A stretch of DNA of 64,000 nucleotides, taken from positions 124,001 through 188,000 of the forward strand of contig CAXXNZ010000028.1 in the NCBI GenBank assembly GCA_963676075.2, read 5' to 3'. The notes under the pieces were generated by a model. That model saw only the letters and a program-made list of their open reading frames with translations, was not told where the DNA came from and did no database searches. Below, one piece after another: positions 8,075 through 18,378 of the stretch. The translations under genes and the position numbers were made by a program. Every line of letters begins with the position of its first letter. Position 1 is the stretch's first letter. The DNA is from JAHJQZ01 sp963676075 (GTDB taxonomy: Bacteria; Pseudomonadota; Alphaproteobacteria; Rhizobiales; Devosiaceae).

Positions 8075-9478
8075 ATGTCCGATATCGCGCCCGTCCTTGC
8101 CCGCGCCGACGAAAATCTCCCTTCGAGCCTTGAAAAGCTCTTTGCGCTTTTGCGCATAAAATCGATCTCCACCGACCCCGCCTACGCCGGGGACTGCCGG
8201 CAGGCCGCCGGATTCCTGGCCGACTATCTCGGTGAACTCGGCTTTACGGCCTCGGTGCGCGACACGCAGGGAAATCCCATGGTCGTCGCACATCACGGCT
8301 GTGCAAATCCGCAGGCGCCGCGTGTTCTTTTTTATGGGCATTACGACGTTCAACCGATCGATCCGATCGAATTGTGGACCAGTGATCCGTTCGATCCGGT
8401 GATCAGGAAAACCGAAAACGGCACCGAGATCATCTCCGCGCGCGGTGCGGCCGACGACAAGGGCCAGTTGATGACCTTTGTCGAATCCTTGCGCAGCTAC
8501 AAGGAGATATATGGAGAGCTCCCCGTCGCGGTCACAATTTTGTTCGAGGGCGAGGAGGAATCAGGTTCCCCGTCGGCGCGTCCGTTCCTTGAAGCGAACA
8601 AGGACGAACTCATGGCCGACTATGCACTCGTCTGCGACACCGGCATGTGGGACGCTGAAACGCCGTCGATCTGTGCCTCCCTGAGGGGGCTGGTCGGCGA
8701 AGAGGTGGTCATCACCGGCGCCGATCGCGATGTGCATTCGGGCAATGGGTCGCTTGTCGTCAACCCGGTGCATGTCCTGTGCGATATTCTCGCCGGACTG
8801 CATGACGCGGACGGCGCGGTCACCCTGCCCGGTTTTTATGACGGGGTCAGCGAGACCCCCGAAGACATCCGCCTGATCTGGGACGAATTGTCTCAAATGC
8901 AAACCGATCCGCTGGCCGAATACGGTCTGTCCGTTCCGGCGGGCGAAAAGGGGCGAACCCCCATGGAAATGGTGTGGGCGCGTCCGACCGCCGAGATCAA
9001 TGGCATCGCTGGCGGCTATGCCGGTGACGGCTTCAAGACCGTCATCGCGTCAAAAGCCACGGCCAAGGTGTCGTTCCGTCTTGTCGGCGATCAGGACCCG
9101 GCAAAGATCCGCGACAGCTTCCGAACCTATATCCGTTCAAGGATCCCGGCCGACTGCACTGTCGCATTCGCCGAGCATGGCGGCGCCCCCGCGACCCAGC
9201 TGCCCTATGACTCTCCTCTCCTGGCCCGCGCCAAGGCGGCGCTGTCCGAGGAATGGCCAAAGCCGGCAGTTGTCACCGGCGGCGGCGGCTCGATCCCGAT
9301 CGTCGGCGATTTCCAGTCGATCCTCGGCATGGATGCCCTGCTGGTCGGCTTTGGCCTCGACGACGACCGCGGGCATTCTCCCAACGAGAAGTACAATCTC
9401 ACCTCGTTCCACAAGGGCATACGCTCCTGGGTTCGTATCCTGGCAGCGATGGCCGACATGCCGAAGTCAGCAGCCTGA
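8075..9478 (+). CDS. M20-family metallopeptidase (dipeptidase-like)
   Basis: Cytoplasmic two-zinc hydrolase of the M20 family, the branch with carboxypeptidases and dipeptidases. Seen: zinc-ligand motif YGHYDVQP (His about 89, Asp 91), bridging Asp in GAADDKGQ (about 127-128), catalytic and ligand Glu pair in FEGEEESGS (about 160-161), and a lid domain with the expected dimer-face His (DRDVHSGNGS). 467 residues is normal. No signal peptide, so it would act on imported peptides or N-acyl amino acids. Divergent transcription from the importer with the permuted binding protein makes it a likely partner of that system. The start ATG has only a weak upstream purine run. Confidence 0.9.
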   Translation: MSDIAPVLARADENLPSSLEKLFALLRIKSISTDPAYAGDCRQAAGFLADYLGELGFTASVRDTQGNPMVVAHHGCANPQAPRVLFYGHYDVQPIDPIELWTSDPFDPVIRKTENGTEIISARGAADDKGQLMTFVESLRSYKEIYGELPVAVTILFEGEEESGSPSARPFLEANKDELMADYALVCDTGMWDAETPSICASLRGLVGEEVVITGADRDVHSGNGSLVVNPVHVLCDILAGLHDADGAVTLPGFYDGVSETPEDIRLIWDELSQMQTDPLAEYGLSVPAGEKGRTPMEMVWARPTAEINGIAGGYAGDGFKTVIASKATAKVSFRLVGDQDPAKIRDSFRTYIRSRIPADCTVAFAEHGGAPATQLPYDSPLLARAKAALSEEWPKPAVVTGGGGSIPIVGDFQSILGMDALLVGFGLDDDRGHSPNEKYNLTSFHKGIRSWVRILAAMADMPKSAA

Positions 9479-9489
9479 GAAAAGCGAAA

Positions 9490-9516
9490 GGCAGGGGTGC
9501 GCCGCACACCCCTGCC
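9490..9516. terminator. Rho-independent-type terminator between convergent genes
   Basis: Ten-base arms GGCAGGGGTG (9490-9499) and CACCCCTGCC (9507-9516) around a 7-base loop. Reading the minus strand, the stem is followed by TTTCGCTTTT, so it most plausibly ends the long minus-strand operon finishing with the DUF1028 gene; it may also stop the M20 transcript. Confidence 0.7.
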
Positions 9517-9548
9517 CCATCTCCGGTCCTCGGATTGGATATGACCGA

Positions 9549-10304
9549 TCAGATTTTCGGCAATGACATGAACGAGGCCGAGGCAATGCCTTTGGCCGCC
9601 CTGTCGGCATCGAATTCTGCGATCTGTTGGTCGATGACGGTCCGGTCGATCATCCCGTCGTAATTGTCCCGTGTCGCCATGGTCTCGGCGACATAAAGAA
9701 AGCGCTCCTGCGCCACGGCATAGAGCCGGCGCAACTCGCTGAGCGGATCGGCGTGATCGTCGGTGCGGATGTCGAGCCAGGAATAGTCCTGATCGCGATA
9801 GATCTTCAGCGCCGCAGATTGCCGTCCGCGCTTGTCGCCGCCAGCATCCTCGCCCGCCTGCATGGCGATAAGAAAGCGCTCGGCAAACGGCTTGTCCGCC
9901 GCGGCCTTGAAAGCCTTCAAGGTCTGCTCGACGACTCGCGGTCCCGCCAGCATATTGCCGGCGACCGAGACGTTATCGTCCACCAGATGTCCGGCCCAGT
10001 CGATGCATTTTACGCCGGTGAACGCGGCATTGCGTCCGTTTGCATCGATCAGGTGCAACTGGCGCTGTTCGTATCCGGCGTCACGCCCGGTGACGGTCGC
10101 GATGATCTCCTCGGGGCTTTCTCCTTGTTCGAGCAGCACCAATCCGTCCGTGCCATAGAGCGGGCTGACAAACGCCTGGGTGGCGATGGCACCGACCTTG
10201 CCCTTGATGTTGGGCACGAGCGCACCGACGGCAAAAAACCGGCTGGCGACCGCAATGCCAAGGAAACCAGTCTCCGGGTCGCGTGCGACAATGGAATAGG
10301 TCAT
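9549..10304 (-). CDS. DUF1028-family protein (probable Ntn-hydrolase fold)
   Basis: 251-residue cytoplasmic protein matching the uncharacterised DUF1028 family along its length (MTYSIVARDPETGFLGIAVA, GAIATQAFVSPLYG, DWAGHLVDDNVSVAGNMLAG, RGRQSAALKIYR). To my knowledge the family is grouped with N-terminal nucleophile hydrolases; the residue after the initiator Met is Thr, which could serve as nucleophile once Met is removed (inference). It starts 1 nt after the stop of the gamma-glutamyltransferase homologue and ends the peptide-importer operon, supporting a role in hydrolysing an imported amide or peptide. No secretion signal. Confidence 0.85.
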   Translation of the reverse strand: MTYSIVARDPETGFLGIAVASRFFAVGALVPNIKGKVGAIATQAFVSPLYGTDGLVLLEQGESPEEIIATVTGRDAGYEQRQLHLIDANGRNAAFTGVKCIDWAGHLVDDNVSVAGNMLAGPRVVEQTLKAFKAAADKPFAERFLIAMQAGEDAGGDKRGRQSAALKIYRDQDYSWLDIRTDDHADPLSELRRLYAVAQERFLYVAETMATRDNYDGMIDRTVIDQQIAEFDADRAAKGIASASFMSLPKI

Positions 10305-10305
10305 G

Positions 10306-12090
10306 TCATCTCCCTATGGCATAGGCCTGCATCAGGCGCGGGGTCGCACCGGCGCGCAGCAGACCGTCCGCATCGCGCTTTGCGGCGGTCAGGCGACCAA
10401 CGGTCCACGCCGGCACGATGTTGAGCTTGTGGCCGCGCGCCTTCAGGGCATCGAGCGTTTCGGCGCCGAAATTTTCCTCGAGGACGATTTCGCCGGGCTG
10501 GCGACCACGCGGATAAAACGACGCCGGCATGTGGTTTGAGTGGAACAGGGGCAGGTCAATGGCTTCCTGCAGGTTCAACCCGTGATGAACGTGGCGGAGG
10601 AAAAAGGACAGTTGCCACTGGTCCTGCTGATCGCCACCCGGTGTGCCGAAGGCCATTGTCGGACGTCCCTCGAACAACCCCAGCGACGGCGTCAGCGTCG
10701 TGCGCGGACGCTTGCCGGGCGCCAGAGACGACGGCAGCCCCTCTTCGAGCCAGAACATCTGCGCCCGCGAGTTGAGGCAGAACCCGAGCCCCGGAATGAT
10801 CGGCGAGGATTGCAGCCAACCACCCGAGGGCGTCAGCGAAACGAAATTGCCTTCGGCGTCGATGACATCAATATGGACGGTGTCACCCTTCTTTTCGGAA
10901 AGATGCGCCATGGTCGGCTCGTAAACGGCCTCTTTCGGGCTGACGCGGTCGAGATTGGCAATCCCGCGCGCCACCTGATCCTCGAAACCCGGCACCATGC
11001 CCGGACGAAGGTCGTAGGAGGCCACGTCCGAGATCAGCGCCGCCCGAGCGCGGTTGTAGTCCTTCGACAACAATGCATCGAGCGGCACGTCCATGAAGTC
11101 GGGATCGCCATAATAGGCTTCGCGGTCGGCATAGCTCAGCTTCATGGCCTCGGTGACCGTGTGCACGAACTCGGGCCCGTTGGGATCCATGCCTGCAATG
11201 TCGAATTCGTTGAGCACGGCGAGCGATTGCAGCAGCACCGGCCCCTGCCCCCACGGCCCCGTCTTGGCGATGGTCCAGCCGTGATAGTCATAGGTCACCG
11301 GTTCCTCGAACCGCGCCTTCCAGTTGGCCATATCCTCGGCAGTCAACACACCCTTGTGCCGGTTGCCGCTGGCGTCCATGACCTCGGCGGTTTTCAGGTA
11401 GTCCTCGATCTTTTCAGCGACGAAGCCGCGATAAAAGGCATCTCGCGCTGCCTCGATCTGGTCTTCGCGGTTCGATTTGACCTCAGATTCCGCCACCAGC
11501 CGCTTCCAGGTCGCGGCGAGGACCGGATTCCTGAAATTGGACAAAGGTGCGGGCACCGCCCCGCCCGGCAGCCAGGTCTCGTACGAGGTCGGCCAGTGCT
11601 CCTTGAAGAAAGGTGCCAATCCCTCGATGGTCTTGGAGACGCGCGGCAGCATGGGATGGCCGTGCTCGGCGTAATGGATCGCTGGCGCCATGACCTCGGC
11701 GAAACTCAGCCGCCCGTAATCCCTCAGCATCAGCATCCAGCCGTCGAAGGCGCCCGGAATGACCGTCGCCAGCAGCCCGTCGCCGGGAATGACATCGAGC
11801 TCCTCGCCGCGGTAATGGGCGATCGTCGCTGCAGCGGGCGCCGGCCCCTGACCACACAGCACTTCCGTCCTGCCGGTCTTTGCCGAATGGATCACGCCCG
11901 GCAGGTCGCCTCCCGGACCATTGAGATGCGGTTCGAGCACCTGCAGCGCCATGCCGGTCGCCACGGCGGCATCAAAGGCGTTGCCGCCCTTTTCCAGCAT
12001 GCTCATGCCGACGGCGCTGGCAATCCAGTGGGTGGATGCGACCACGCCGAATGTCCCGAGGATCTCCGGCCGGGTGGTGAATGCAGTCAT
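10306..12090 (-). CDS. Gamma-glutamyltransferase-family Ntn-hydrolase, signal-less
   Basis: Self-processing Ntn hydrolase of the gamma-glutamyltransferase family, 594 residues. The likely nucleophile Thr is at about residue 404 (GDTVHIDVID), aligned with Thr391 of E. coli GGT, and the downstream SGGW and FCLNSR regions are intact. Two departures matter. There is no signal peptide, whereas classic GGTs are periplasmic. The REMAP segment whose Arg holds the gamma-glutamyl carboxylate reads CGQGPAP near residues 79-85, so Arg is replaced. Glutathione is therefore not a safe substrate call; an amide or N-acyl compound is possible. It lies between the OppC and DUF1028 genes in an operon with a full importer, implying intracellular processing of imported substrate. 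Confidence 0.88.
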   Translation of the reverse strand: MTAFTTRPEILGTFGVVASTHWIASAVGMSMLEKGGNAFDAAVATGMALQVLEPHLNGPGGDLPGVIHSAKTGRTEVLCGQGPAPAAATIAHYRGEELDVIPGDGLLATVIPGAFDGWMLMLRDYGRLSFAEVMAPAIHYAEHGHPMLPRVSKTIEGLAPFFKEHWPTSYETWLPGGAVPAPLSNFRNPVLAATWKRLVAESEVKSNREDQIEAARDAFYRGFVAEKIEDYLKTAEVMDASGNRHKGVLTAEDMANWKARFEEPVTYDYHGWTIAKTGPWGQGPVLLQSLAVLNEFDIAGMDPNGPEFVHTVTEAMKLSYADREAYYGDPDFMDVPLDALLSKDYNRARAALISDVASYDLRPGMVPGFEDQVARGIANLDRVSPKEAVYEPTMAHLSEKKGDTVHIDVIDAEGNFVSLTPSGGWLQSSPIIPGLGFCLNSRAQMFWLEEGLPSSLAPGKRPRTTLTPSLGLFEGRPTMAFGTPGGDQQDQWQLSFFLRHVHHGLNLQEAIDLPLFHSNHMPASFYPRGRQPGEIVLEENFGAETLDALKARGHKLNIVPAWTVGRLTAAKRDADGLLRAGATPRLMQAYAIGR

Positions 12091-12103
12091 GATCTACTCG
12101 TTT

Positions 12104-12982
12104 CTAGTCTGTTTCGCGCGGGTCAAGCGCGTCGCGCAGGCCGTCGCCCAAAAGGTTGAACCCGATGACAACCAGGAAGATCGCCACGCCCGGCCACATT
12201 GCCATCCACGGCGCCTGATCGAGGAAGTTCTTGGCGACATTCAGCATCGATCCCCAGCTCGGCGCCGGTGGCTGCTGGCCGAGGCCGAGGAAACTGAGGC
12301 TGGCTTCGGCGATAATCGCCGTCGCAACCGTCAGCGTCGCCTGCACCAGGATCGGCGAGAAGACGTTGGGCAGGATGTAACGGGCGATGATGAGGGTGTG
12401 GCTCAACCCGATGGCATGCGCGCCTTCGACATAATCCTCGGTCTTGACCGCCAGAACCTGTCCGCGCGTCAGCCGGATGAAGACAGGCATCGAAGAAAGG
12501 CCGATGGCGATCATGGCATTGGTCAGGCTCGGACCGAGAAAGGCGGCGAGCGCAATGGCAAGGATCAGGAACGGCGTCGCCAGCAGCGCATCAGTGATGC
12601 GCGAAATGACCTGATCGGTCCAGCCGCCGAAATAGCCCGAAATCAGGCCGAAGGGCACGCCCACCACCACCGAGATCGCTACGGAGACAACGCCCGCCAG
12701 CAGCGAGGCCTGCGCCCCCCAGATCATCCGCGAGAACAGGTCACGGCCGATTTCGTCGGTGCCGAGCCAGTGGGCCGCGGAGGGCGCCTTGCGCACCGCG
12801 CCCCAGTCGGTCGCGGCGGGATCGGCGATCGGCAGCACCGGCGCCAGAAGGGCGACGAGAATGAAAAAGATCACCAGCACCGCGCCGGCCATGGCCGAAT
12901 GGCTCGACTTGAGCTTGGTCCAGGCGCGGTTTTCGGTTTCGAGATCTTGCGCGGCAATGGTTTCGACGGCTTCGGTACTCAT
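12104..12982 (-). CDS. Opp/Dpp-type ABC transporter permease (DppC-like)
   Basis: Inner-membrane permease, 292 residues: cytoplasmic N-tail, first helix AMAGAVLVIFFILVALLAPV, periplasmic LGTDEIGRDLFSRMIWG motif typical of DppC, then the core helices with coupling loop EGAHAIGLSHTLIIARYILPN. I choose ATG 12982 because AGGGAAGG lies just upstream and the codon overlaps the preceding permease stop by 4 nt (ATGA); an open frame continues upstream but is out of character. It pairs with the DppB-like protein encoded before it. Confidence 0.92.
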   Translation of the reverse strand: MSTEAVETIAAQDLETENRAWTKLKSSHSAMAGAVLVIFFILVALLAPVLPIADPAATDWGAVRKAPSAAHWLGTDEIGRDLFSRMIWGAQASLLAGVVSVAISVVVGVPFGLISGYFGGWTDQVISRITDALLATPFLILAIALAAFLGPSLTNAMIAIGLSSMPVFIRLTRGQVLAVKTEDYVEGAHAIGLSHTLIIARYILPNVFSPILVQATLTVATAIIAEASLSFLGLGQQPPAPSWGSMLNVAKNFLDQAPWMAMWPGVAIFLVVIGFNLLGDGLRDALDPRETD

Positions 12983-13926
12983 TTGCCTTCCCTCATCCGC
13001 GGGTTGAGCAGGACGTAAAGAACATCGGCGACCAGGTTCATCATGATGAAGCCGAAGGCCGTGCACAGCACCACGCCCTGCACCACGGCGTAGTCGCGGT
13101 TGAACACAGCATCGACGATCAGTTTGCCGAAGCCGGGAATGGTGAAGATCTGCTCGGTCAAAACCGCGCCGGCGAGCAACTGGCCGAACAACAGGGCGCT
13201 GAGCGTAACGATGGGCAGCAGCGCATTGCGGAAGGCGTGCTTGAGGATGACGACATTCTCGGACAGGCCCTTGGCGCGGGCTGTGCGCACATAGTCCGAT
13301 TTCAAAACGCCCAGCATGGCCGAACGCGTGTGCCGCATCAGCGCCGCGGCCAGACCGGTGCCCAGCACGAAGGCCGGCATGATCATGGTTTGCAGCGAGC
13401 GCACCGGATCGACGGTGAACAGCTCAAACCCGGACGCCGGCAGCCAGCCCAGTTGCACGGAGACCAGCAGGATCAGCATGATGCCGAGCCAGAAATTAGG
13501 GATCGACAGACCGGAAAGAGCAACCACATTGGCGATGTAGTCGATGATCGTGCCCTTCTTGACCGCCGAGAGAATGCCGGCGGGAATGCCGATGATGAAG
13601 GCAATGATCATCGACATGATGGCCAGCTGGATGGTCACCGGCAGCTTCTGGCCGATCAGTGCCAGCACCGGCTGATTGGTCCTCAGCGACACGCCGAAAT
13701 CACCCTGCAGCGCCGCGCCGACCCAGTAGAAATACTGCATGATCAGCGGGTCATTGAGCCGGTACTTTTCCCGGATAAAGGCAATGACCTCGGGGCTGCG
13801 ATCCTCGCCCGCCATGACCAGCGCAGGGTCTCCCGGCAAGAGCTTTTGCAGCAGGAAAACGAAAATCGACACAATCACGAGTGTCGGAATGGCGATGATC
13901 AGGCGTTTGCCGATGTAGCGCAGCAT
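12979..13926 (-). CDS. Opp/Dpp-type ABC transporter permease (DppB-like)
   Basis: Inner-membrane permease, 315 residues, beginning MLRYIGKRLIIAIPTLVIVS. Seen: periplasmic LPGDPALVMAG, six predicted helices, coupling loop RTARAKGLSENVVILKHAFRN, and the C-terminal LNPRMREGK variant of the usual DPR tail. Standard length, without the insert seen in the DppB-like protein at 4865-5944. It is separated from the binding-protein gene by a 73-nt gap holding a strong hairpin, then overlaps its partner permease. Confidence 0.93.
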   Translation of the reverse strand: MLRYIGKRLIIAIPTLVIVSIFVFLLQKLLPGDPALVMAGEDRSPEVIAFIREKYRLNDPLIMQYFYWVGAALQGDFGVSLRTNQPVLALIGQKLPVTIQLAIMSMIIAFIIGIPAGILSAVKKGTIIDYIANVVALSGLSIPNFWLGIMLILLVSVQLGWLPASGFELFTVDPVRSLQTMIMPAFVLGTGLAAALMRHTRSAMLGVLKSDYVRTARAKGLSENVVILKHAFRNALLPIVTLSALLFGQLLAGAVLTEQIFTIPGFGKLIVDAVFNRDYAVVQGVVLCTAFGFIMMNLVADVLYVLLNPRMREGK

Positions 13927-13958
13927 GGCGTCACTTTTGTTGCAAGCGAAGCTTGGAA

Positions 13959-13983
13959 GGGACGGCCGCAGCGCGGCCGTCCC
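13959..13983 (-). terminator. Perfect 11-bp GC hairpin after binding-protein gene
   Basis: Arms GGGACGGCCGC (13959-13969) and its exact reverse complement (13973-13983) enclose a 3-base loop. It lies 17 nt past the binding-protein stop on the minus strand and no T-run follows. Same position in its operon as the hairpin at 5972-5998; probably a 3'-end stabiliser or attenuator. Confidence 0.6.
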
Positions 13984-13999
13984 GGTTCGTCGTTAGGGG

Positions 14000-15508
14000 C
14001 TATTCCTTGGAAACACCCTCCAGACGGATCATGCCGTCCGGATAGGGCACGAAGCCCTTGATGTCCTTGTTGAGCGCCCAGATCCAGGTCTGGTGATACA
14101 GGTAGATCAGCGGCAGCTCGTCATCGAGGATGATATTGGCCTTGTCGTACAGCGCCTTGCGCGTTGCCGTGTCGGTCGAAACGCGAGCCTCATTGAGCAG
14201 CTTGTCCACTTCCGGGTTGGAATAGGCGCCATCGTTGAGGCCACCGCCGGTGACGACGAACGAATGGATGTTGCCGTCCGGATCGATGCGGCCGGACCAG
14301 CCGACCTGATCGGCCATGTAATCGCCCGAGGACTGCGACGACAAAAGCGTCGCGAACTCGGTCGATTTCAGCGTCACGTTGAAGCCGGCTTCGTTGGCCA
14401 TGGCCTGCATGACCTGCCCGAGCTGCTGGTTGACCGGGTTGTTGGAGACGGTCAGTTCGACATTGACCGGCAGCGGATAGCCGGATTCCGCCAGCAAGGC
14501 CTTGGCCTTTTCGATGTCACGCGGCGGCACCGGGATTTCCTTGGTGTACCACGGGCTGGTCGGCGGGAACGGCTGGTTGCCGGCGGCGAAGGCACCGTCG
14601 AACACGACCTGGTTGATAGCTTCGCGGTCGAGTGCCCACGAGAATGCCTGACGCACCAGCTTGCTGTCACCGATCGGGCTTCCGGCGCCGGCGCCATTGG
14701 CGAGGTTGATGGTCACGCCCTGATAGCCGAGAGAAACCGCTTCGGAATAGACCAGGTTCGGATCGTTCTTGACCGACTTGGCATCCGTTGCCGCCAGGCG
14801 TTCCAGCATGTCGAGATCGCCTGACCGGACGTTGGCGAGACGCACAGTTGTGTCCGGGATCGGCAGGAAGGTGACCTTGTCAAAACTGATCGCGTCAGCG
14901 TTCCAGTAGCCATCGTACTTGGTGAGCACGATACGGTCCTGCTGGACGCGGTCGGAGAAGCTGAACGGACCCGAGCAAACCGGATTGTTGGCGAAATCAA
15001 TACCGGCCTCATTGAACGCGGTCGGCGACATCATCATGCCGGCCCGGTCGGCGAGCTGGGCGATAAGCGTCGCGTCGGGCGCCTTGAGGGTGAACTTGAC
15101 CTGAGTGTCACCAACAGCCTCGACCTTGGCGACCGAGGTGAGTTCGCTCTTGCGGCGCGATTCCGGCAGGTTCTGCGACCGATCGATATTGGCAACCACC
15201 GAGGCGGCGTCGAACGGCGTGCCATCCTGGTAGGTGACGCCTTCCCTGAGATCCATGGTCAGTTCCATGCCGTCGTCGGACCAGGTCCAGGCCGTCGCCA
15301 GCTGCGGGATGATCTCGAGTTCGGGCGTGATATCGACCAGCTTGTCGCACATCGAGGCGAACACGATGCGTCCTACAAAACTGCGGGCCTGGTCGGGATC
15401 GAGCTGGTCGGGATCCTCGTTGAGTCCGATCTTGAGTTCACTGGCCAGACCGGGGCCCACAAGGGCGACGGACGTGGCGAGTGCAAGCAAAAGATGCTTG
15501 AGTTTCAT
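14000..15508 (-). CDS. Family 5 solute-binding protein (peptide/nickel type)
   Basis: Periplasmic ligand-binding subunit for the neighbouring Opp-type importer, 502 residues. Signal peptide at about 1-23 (MKLKHLLLALATSVALVGPG then LAS). The domain order is canonical: LKIGLNEDPDQLDPD directly after the signal, LREGVTYQDGTPFDA near 88-101, KVEAVGDTQVKFTL near 128-141, SGPF near 179-182, and the second lobe with AFSWALDREAINQ. This makes it a useful internal ruler for the permuted paralogue at 6015-7631. ATG 15508 is preceded by AGGAG; the open frame extends further but looks non-coding there. Ligand not deducible. Confidence 0.92.
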   Translation of the reverse strand: MKLKHLLLALATSVALVGPGLASELKIGLNEDPDQLDPDQARSFVGRIVFASMCDKLVDITPELEIIPQLATAWTWSDDGMELTMDLREGVTYQDGTPFDAASVVANIDRSQNLPESRRKSELTSVAKVEAVGDTQVKFTLKAPDATLIAQLADRAGMMMSPTAFNEAGIDFANNPVCSGPFSFSDRVQQDRIVLTKYDGYWNADAISFDKVTFLPIPDTTVRLANVRSGDLDMLERLAATDAKSVKNDPNLVYSEAVSLGYQGVTINLANGAGAGSPIGDSKLVRQAFSWALDREAINQVVFDGAFAAGNQPFPPTSPWYTKEIPVPPRDIEKAKALLAESGYPLPVNVELTVSNNPVNQQLGQVMQAMANEAGFNVTLKSTEFATLLSSQSSGDYMADQVGWSGRIDPDGNIHSFVVTGGGLNDGAYSNPEVDKLLNEARVSTDTATRKALYDKANIILDDELPLIYLYHQTWIWALNKDIKGFVPYPDGMIRLEGVSKE

Positions 15509-15573
15509 GATGCCATTCTCCTGACGTTTCGGCCGGCTTGCTACGTCCTCGAGCCGGCCATGATTGGGACGTG

Positions 15574-16649
15574 CTAGGCGGGAGTCTTCATTCCGCTCTT
15601 CTGGCTGTGTTGCTGGTAGAGCGCGAATCTCTTGTCGGCTGCTGCAGTGCGCCCTGACGCCGCGTCCACGGCGCGCCCTGCGGCAGCGATGGTCTTGTAG
15701 TGATGGCAGGCAACGAAATGCCCATCCCCGGCGCTGGTGAGCACCGGCTCCGTTTCGCTGCACAGCTCGGTCGCGTGCGGGCAACGCGTGTGAAACCGGC
15801 AGCCTGAAGGCGGCGCCACCGGTGATGGCACATCGCCGGTCAGCTTGGATTTGGCCGGTTCCCTGCCCGGCACCGGCACTGGAATGGCGCTCAACAGCGC
15901 CTGGGCATAAGGGTGAAGCGGCGTCTCGAACAGGGCGTTCGTCTCGGCCATTTCAACCACCTGCCCCAGATACATCACTGCAACGCGGTCGCTCATGTGG
16001 CGGATGACGGCCAGATCGTGGGCAATGATGATCAGGGTCAGGCCGAAAGCTTGTTTCAGGTCTTCAAGCAGATTGATGATCTGGGCCTGCACCGAGACGT
16101 CGAGCGCCGAAACCGGCTCGTCACCGATCAGCAGCTTCGGGCCGGAGGCAAGCGCGCGGGCGACGCCGATGCGCTGACGCTGGCCGCCCGAAAACTCGTG
16201 CGGATACCGGTTTGCGAACTGGGGTCCGAGACCAACCTGCTGCAACAGCTCCCGAACCTTGGCGCGCCGTTCGCTACGGCTCAGCTTCGAATGAACCAGC
16301 AGCGGTTCCTCGATCAGCTGCCCGACGGTCATGCGCGGATTGAGCGAGGAGAACGGGTCTTGGAAGACGAATTGCATCTCGGCGCGTAGCTTGCGCATTT
16401 CATTCGGCGACAGCGAGGTCAGGTCGGTGCCGTTATAGATTACCTTGCCGCTGGTCGGTTCGAGCAACCGAAGAAGAAGGCGCGCCAGCGTCGACTTCCC
16501 GCAGCCGGACTCGCCGACAATCGCAAAGGTCTCGCCGCGATTGACCGTCAGGTTGACGCCGTCGACGGCGTGCACGATGGCGTGCGAGCCGAGAAGGTCG
16601 CGTCCGCCGAAATGCTTGACGATATCCTGTGTCTCGATGATCGGCTCGC

Positions 16650-16653
<4 letters not shown>
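15574..16653 (-). CDS. Opp/Dpp-type ABC transporter ATP-binding protein (OppF-like)
   Basis: ATPase subunit, 359 residues, with Walker A GESGCGKST, Q-loop FQDPFSSLNPRMTV, signature FSGGQRQRIGVARAL, Walker B LIGDEPVSALD and the C-terminal CRFHTRCPHATELC cluster. The last 40 residues after the oligopeptide-transporter domain are extra (Ala-rich, ending KSGMKTPA) and have no obvious role. ATG 16653 follows GGAGGTGA and overlaps the OppD-like gene by 4 nt. Confidence 0.93.
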
Positions 16654-17667
<1,014 letters not shown>

Positions 17668-17675
<8 letters not shown>

Positions 17676-18378
17676 CTTCGACAGCTCCAAGAGACGTTAA
17701 GCGTGTGAGACTTTCCTGCAGCGCCAGAAGGTGATTGCGCATGGCTTCACCCGCCGCGACCGGGTCGCGCGCTTGGATGGCGTTGATGATCGTCTCGTGC
17801 TGGTTGGAATATTGCGACAGCCGGCTGGCGTTGCGTGCCTTGTCGCGGATGTTGATCCAGGCGGTGTCCTGGCGCACCCGGTCGACCATTTCGAATATGG
17901 CCAGATAGAGCCGGTTGCCGGCGCATTCGGCAATCTTGTGATGAAAGGCGCTGTCCCACAGTTCGATGGCATCGGCATCGCCATCCTGCATGATATGGGC
18001 ATGGATCGAGCGCAGCTTTTCGATGTCGGACGGCGTGGCGCGAACGGCGGCAAGCTGGGTGAGCTGCGGTTCGATCCGCAGGCGCACTTCCATGACATCG
18101 AGAAAATTGGCATCCGCTACCAGCCGGTCGAGCCCCTGCAAGGCGCCACCGGGCGGCGGACCGGCAAACGTACCAGACCCTTGGCGGCGCCAGATCCGCC
18201 CTTCGGCTTCCAGCACTTCCAGAGCACGGCGTACAGAACGGCGGCCGACGCCAAGCGTCTCGCTGAGCGCTCGCTCGGTCGGCAGCTTGCCGTCCGGGCC
18301 GAGTTGCCCGGGCTCGAGCATCGCCCTGATGCGCTCGAGCGCGTAAGCGGAGTTCTCCTCTAGAGAGAATGCTTTCAT
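17668..18378 (-). CDS. GntR-family (FadR/FCD type) regulator, first gene of peptide-import operon
   Basis: 236-residue one-component repressor: winged helix at about residues 12-75 (GKLPTERALSETLGVGRRSV) and FCD ligand domain with metal-ligand-like residues (LWDSAFHHKIAE, SNQHETIINAI, MRNHLLAL). ATG 18378 is favoured because the winged helix begins shortly after it; upstream in-frame sequence (from 18471) contains the probable operator and is not protein-like. It overlaps the OppD-like gene, so it is autoregulated if it binds the GAACCA-N8-TGGTTC dyad 39-58 nt upstream of its start. The likely inducer is the imported peptide or a breakdown product. Confidence 0.88.

Noticed and set aside
10540..12159. 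539-codon open frame antisense to the GGT homologue
   Set aside because: Product is Arg/His-rich without motifs, and the minus-strand gene is well supported.
15509..15784. N-terminal extension of the canonical binding protein
   Set aside because: ATG 15508 with AGGAG starts a proper signal peptide; the extension is Arg-rich shadow of the OppF-like gene.
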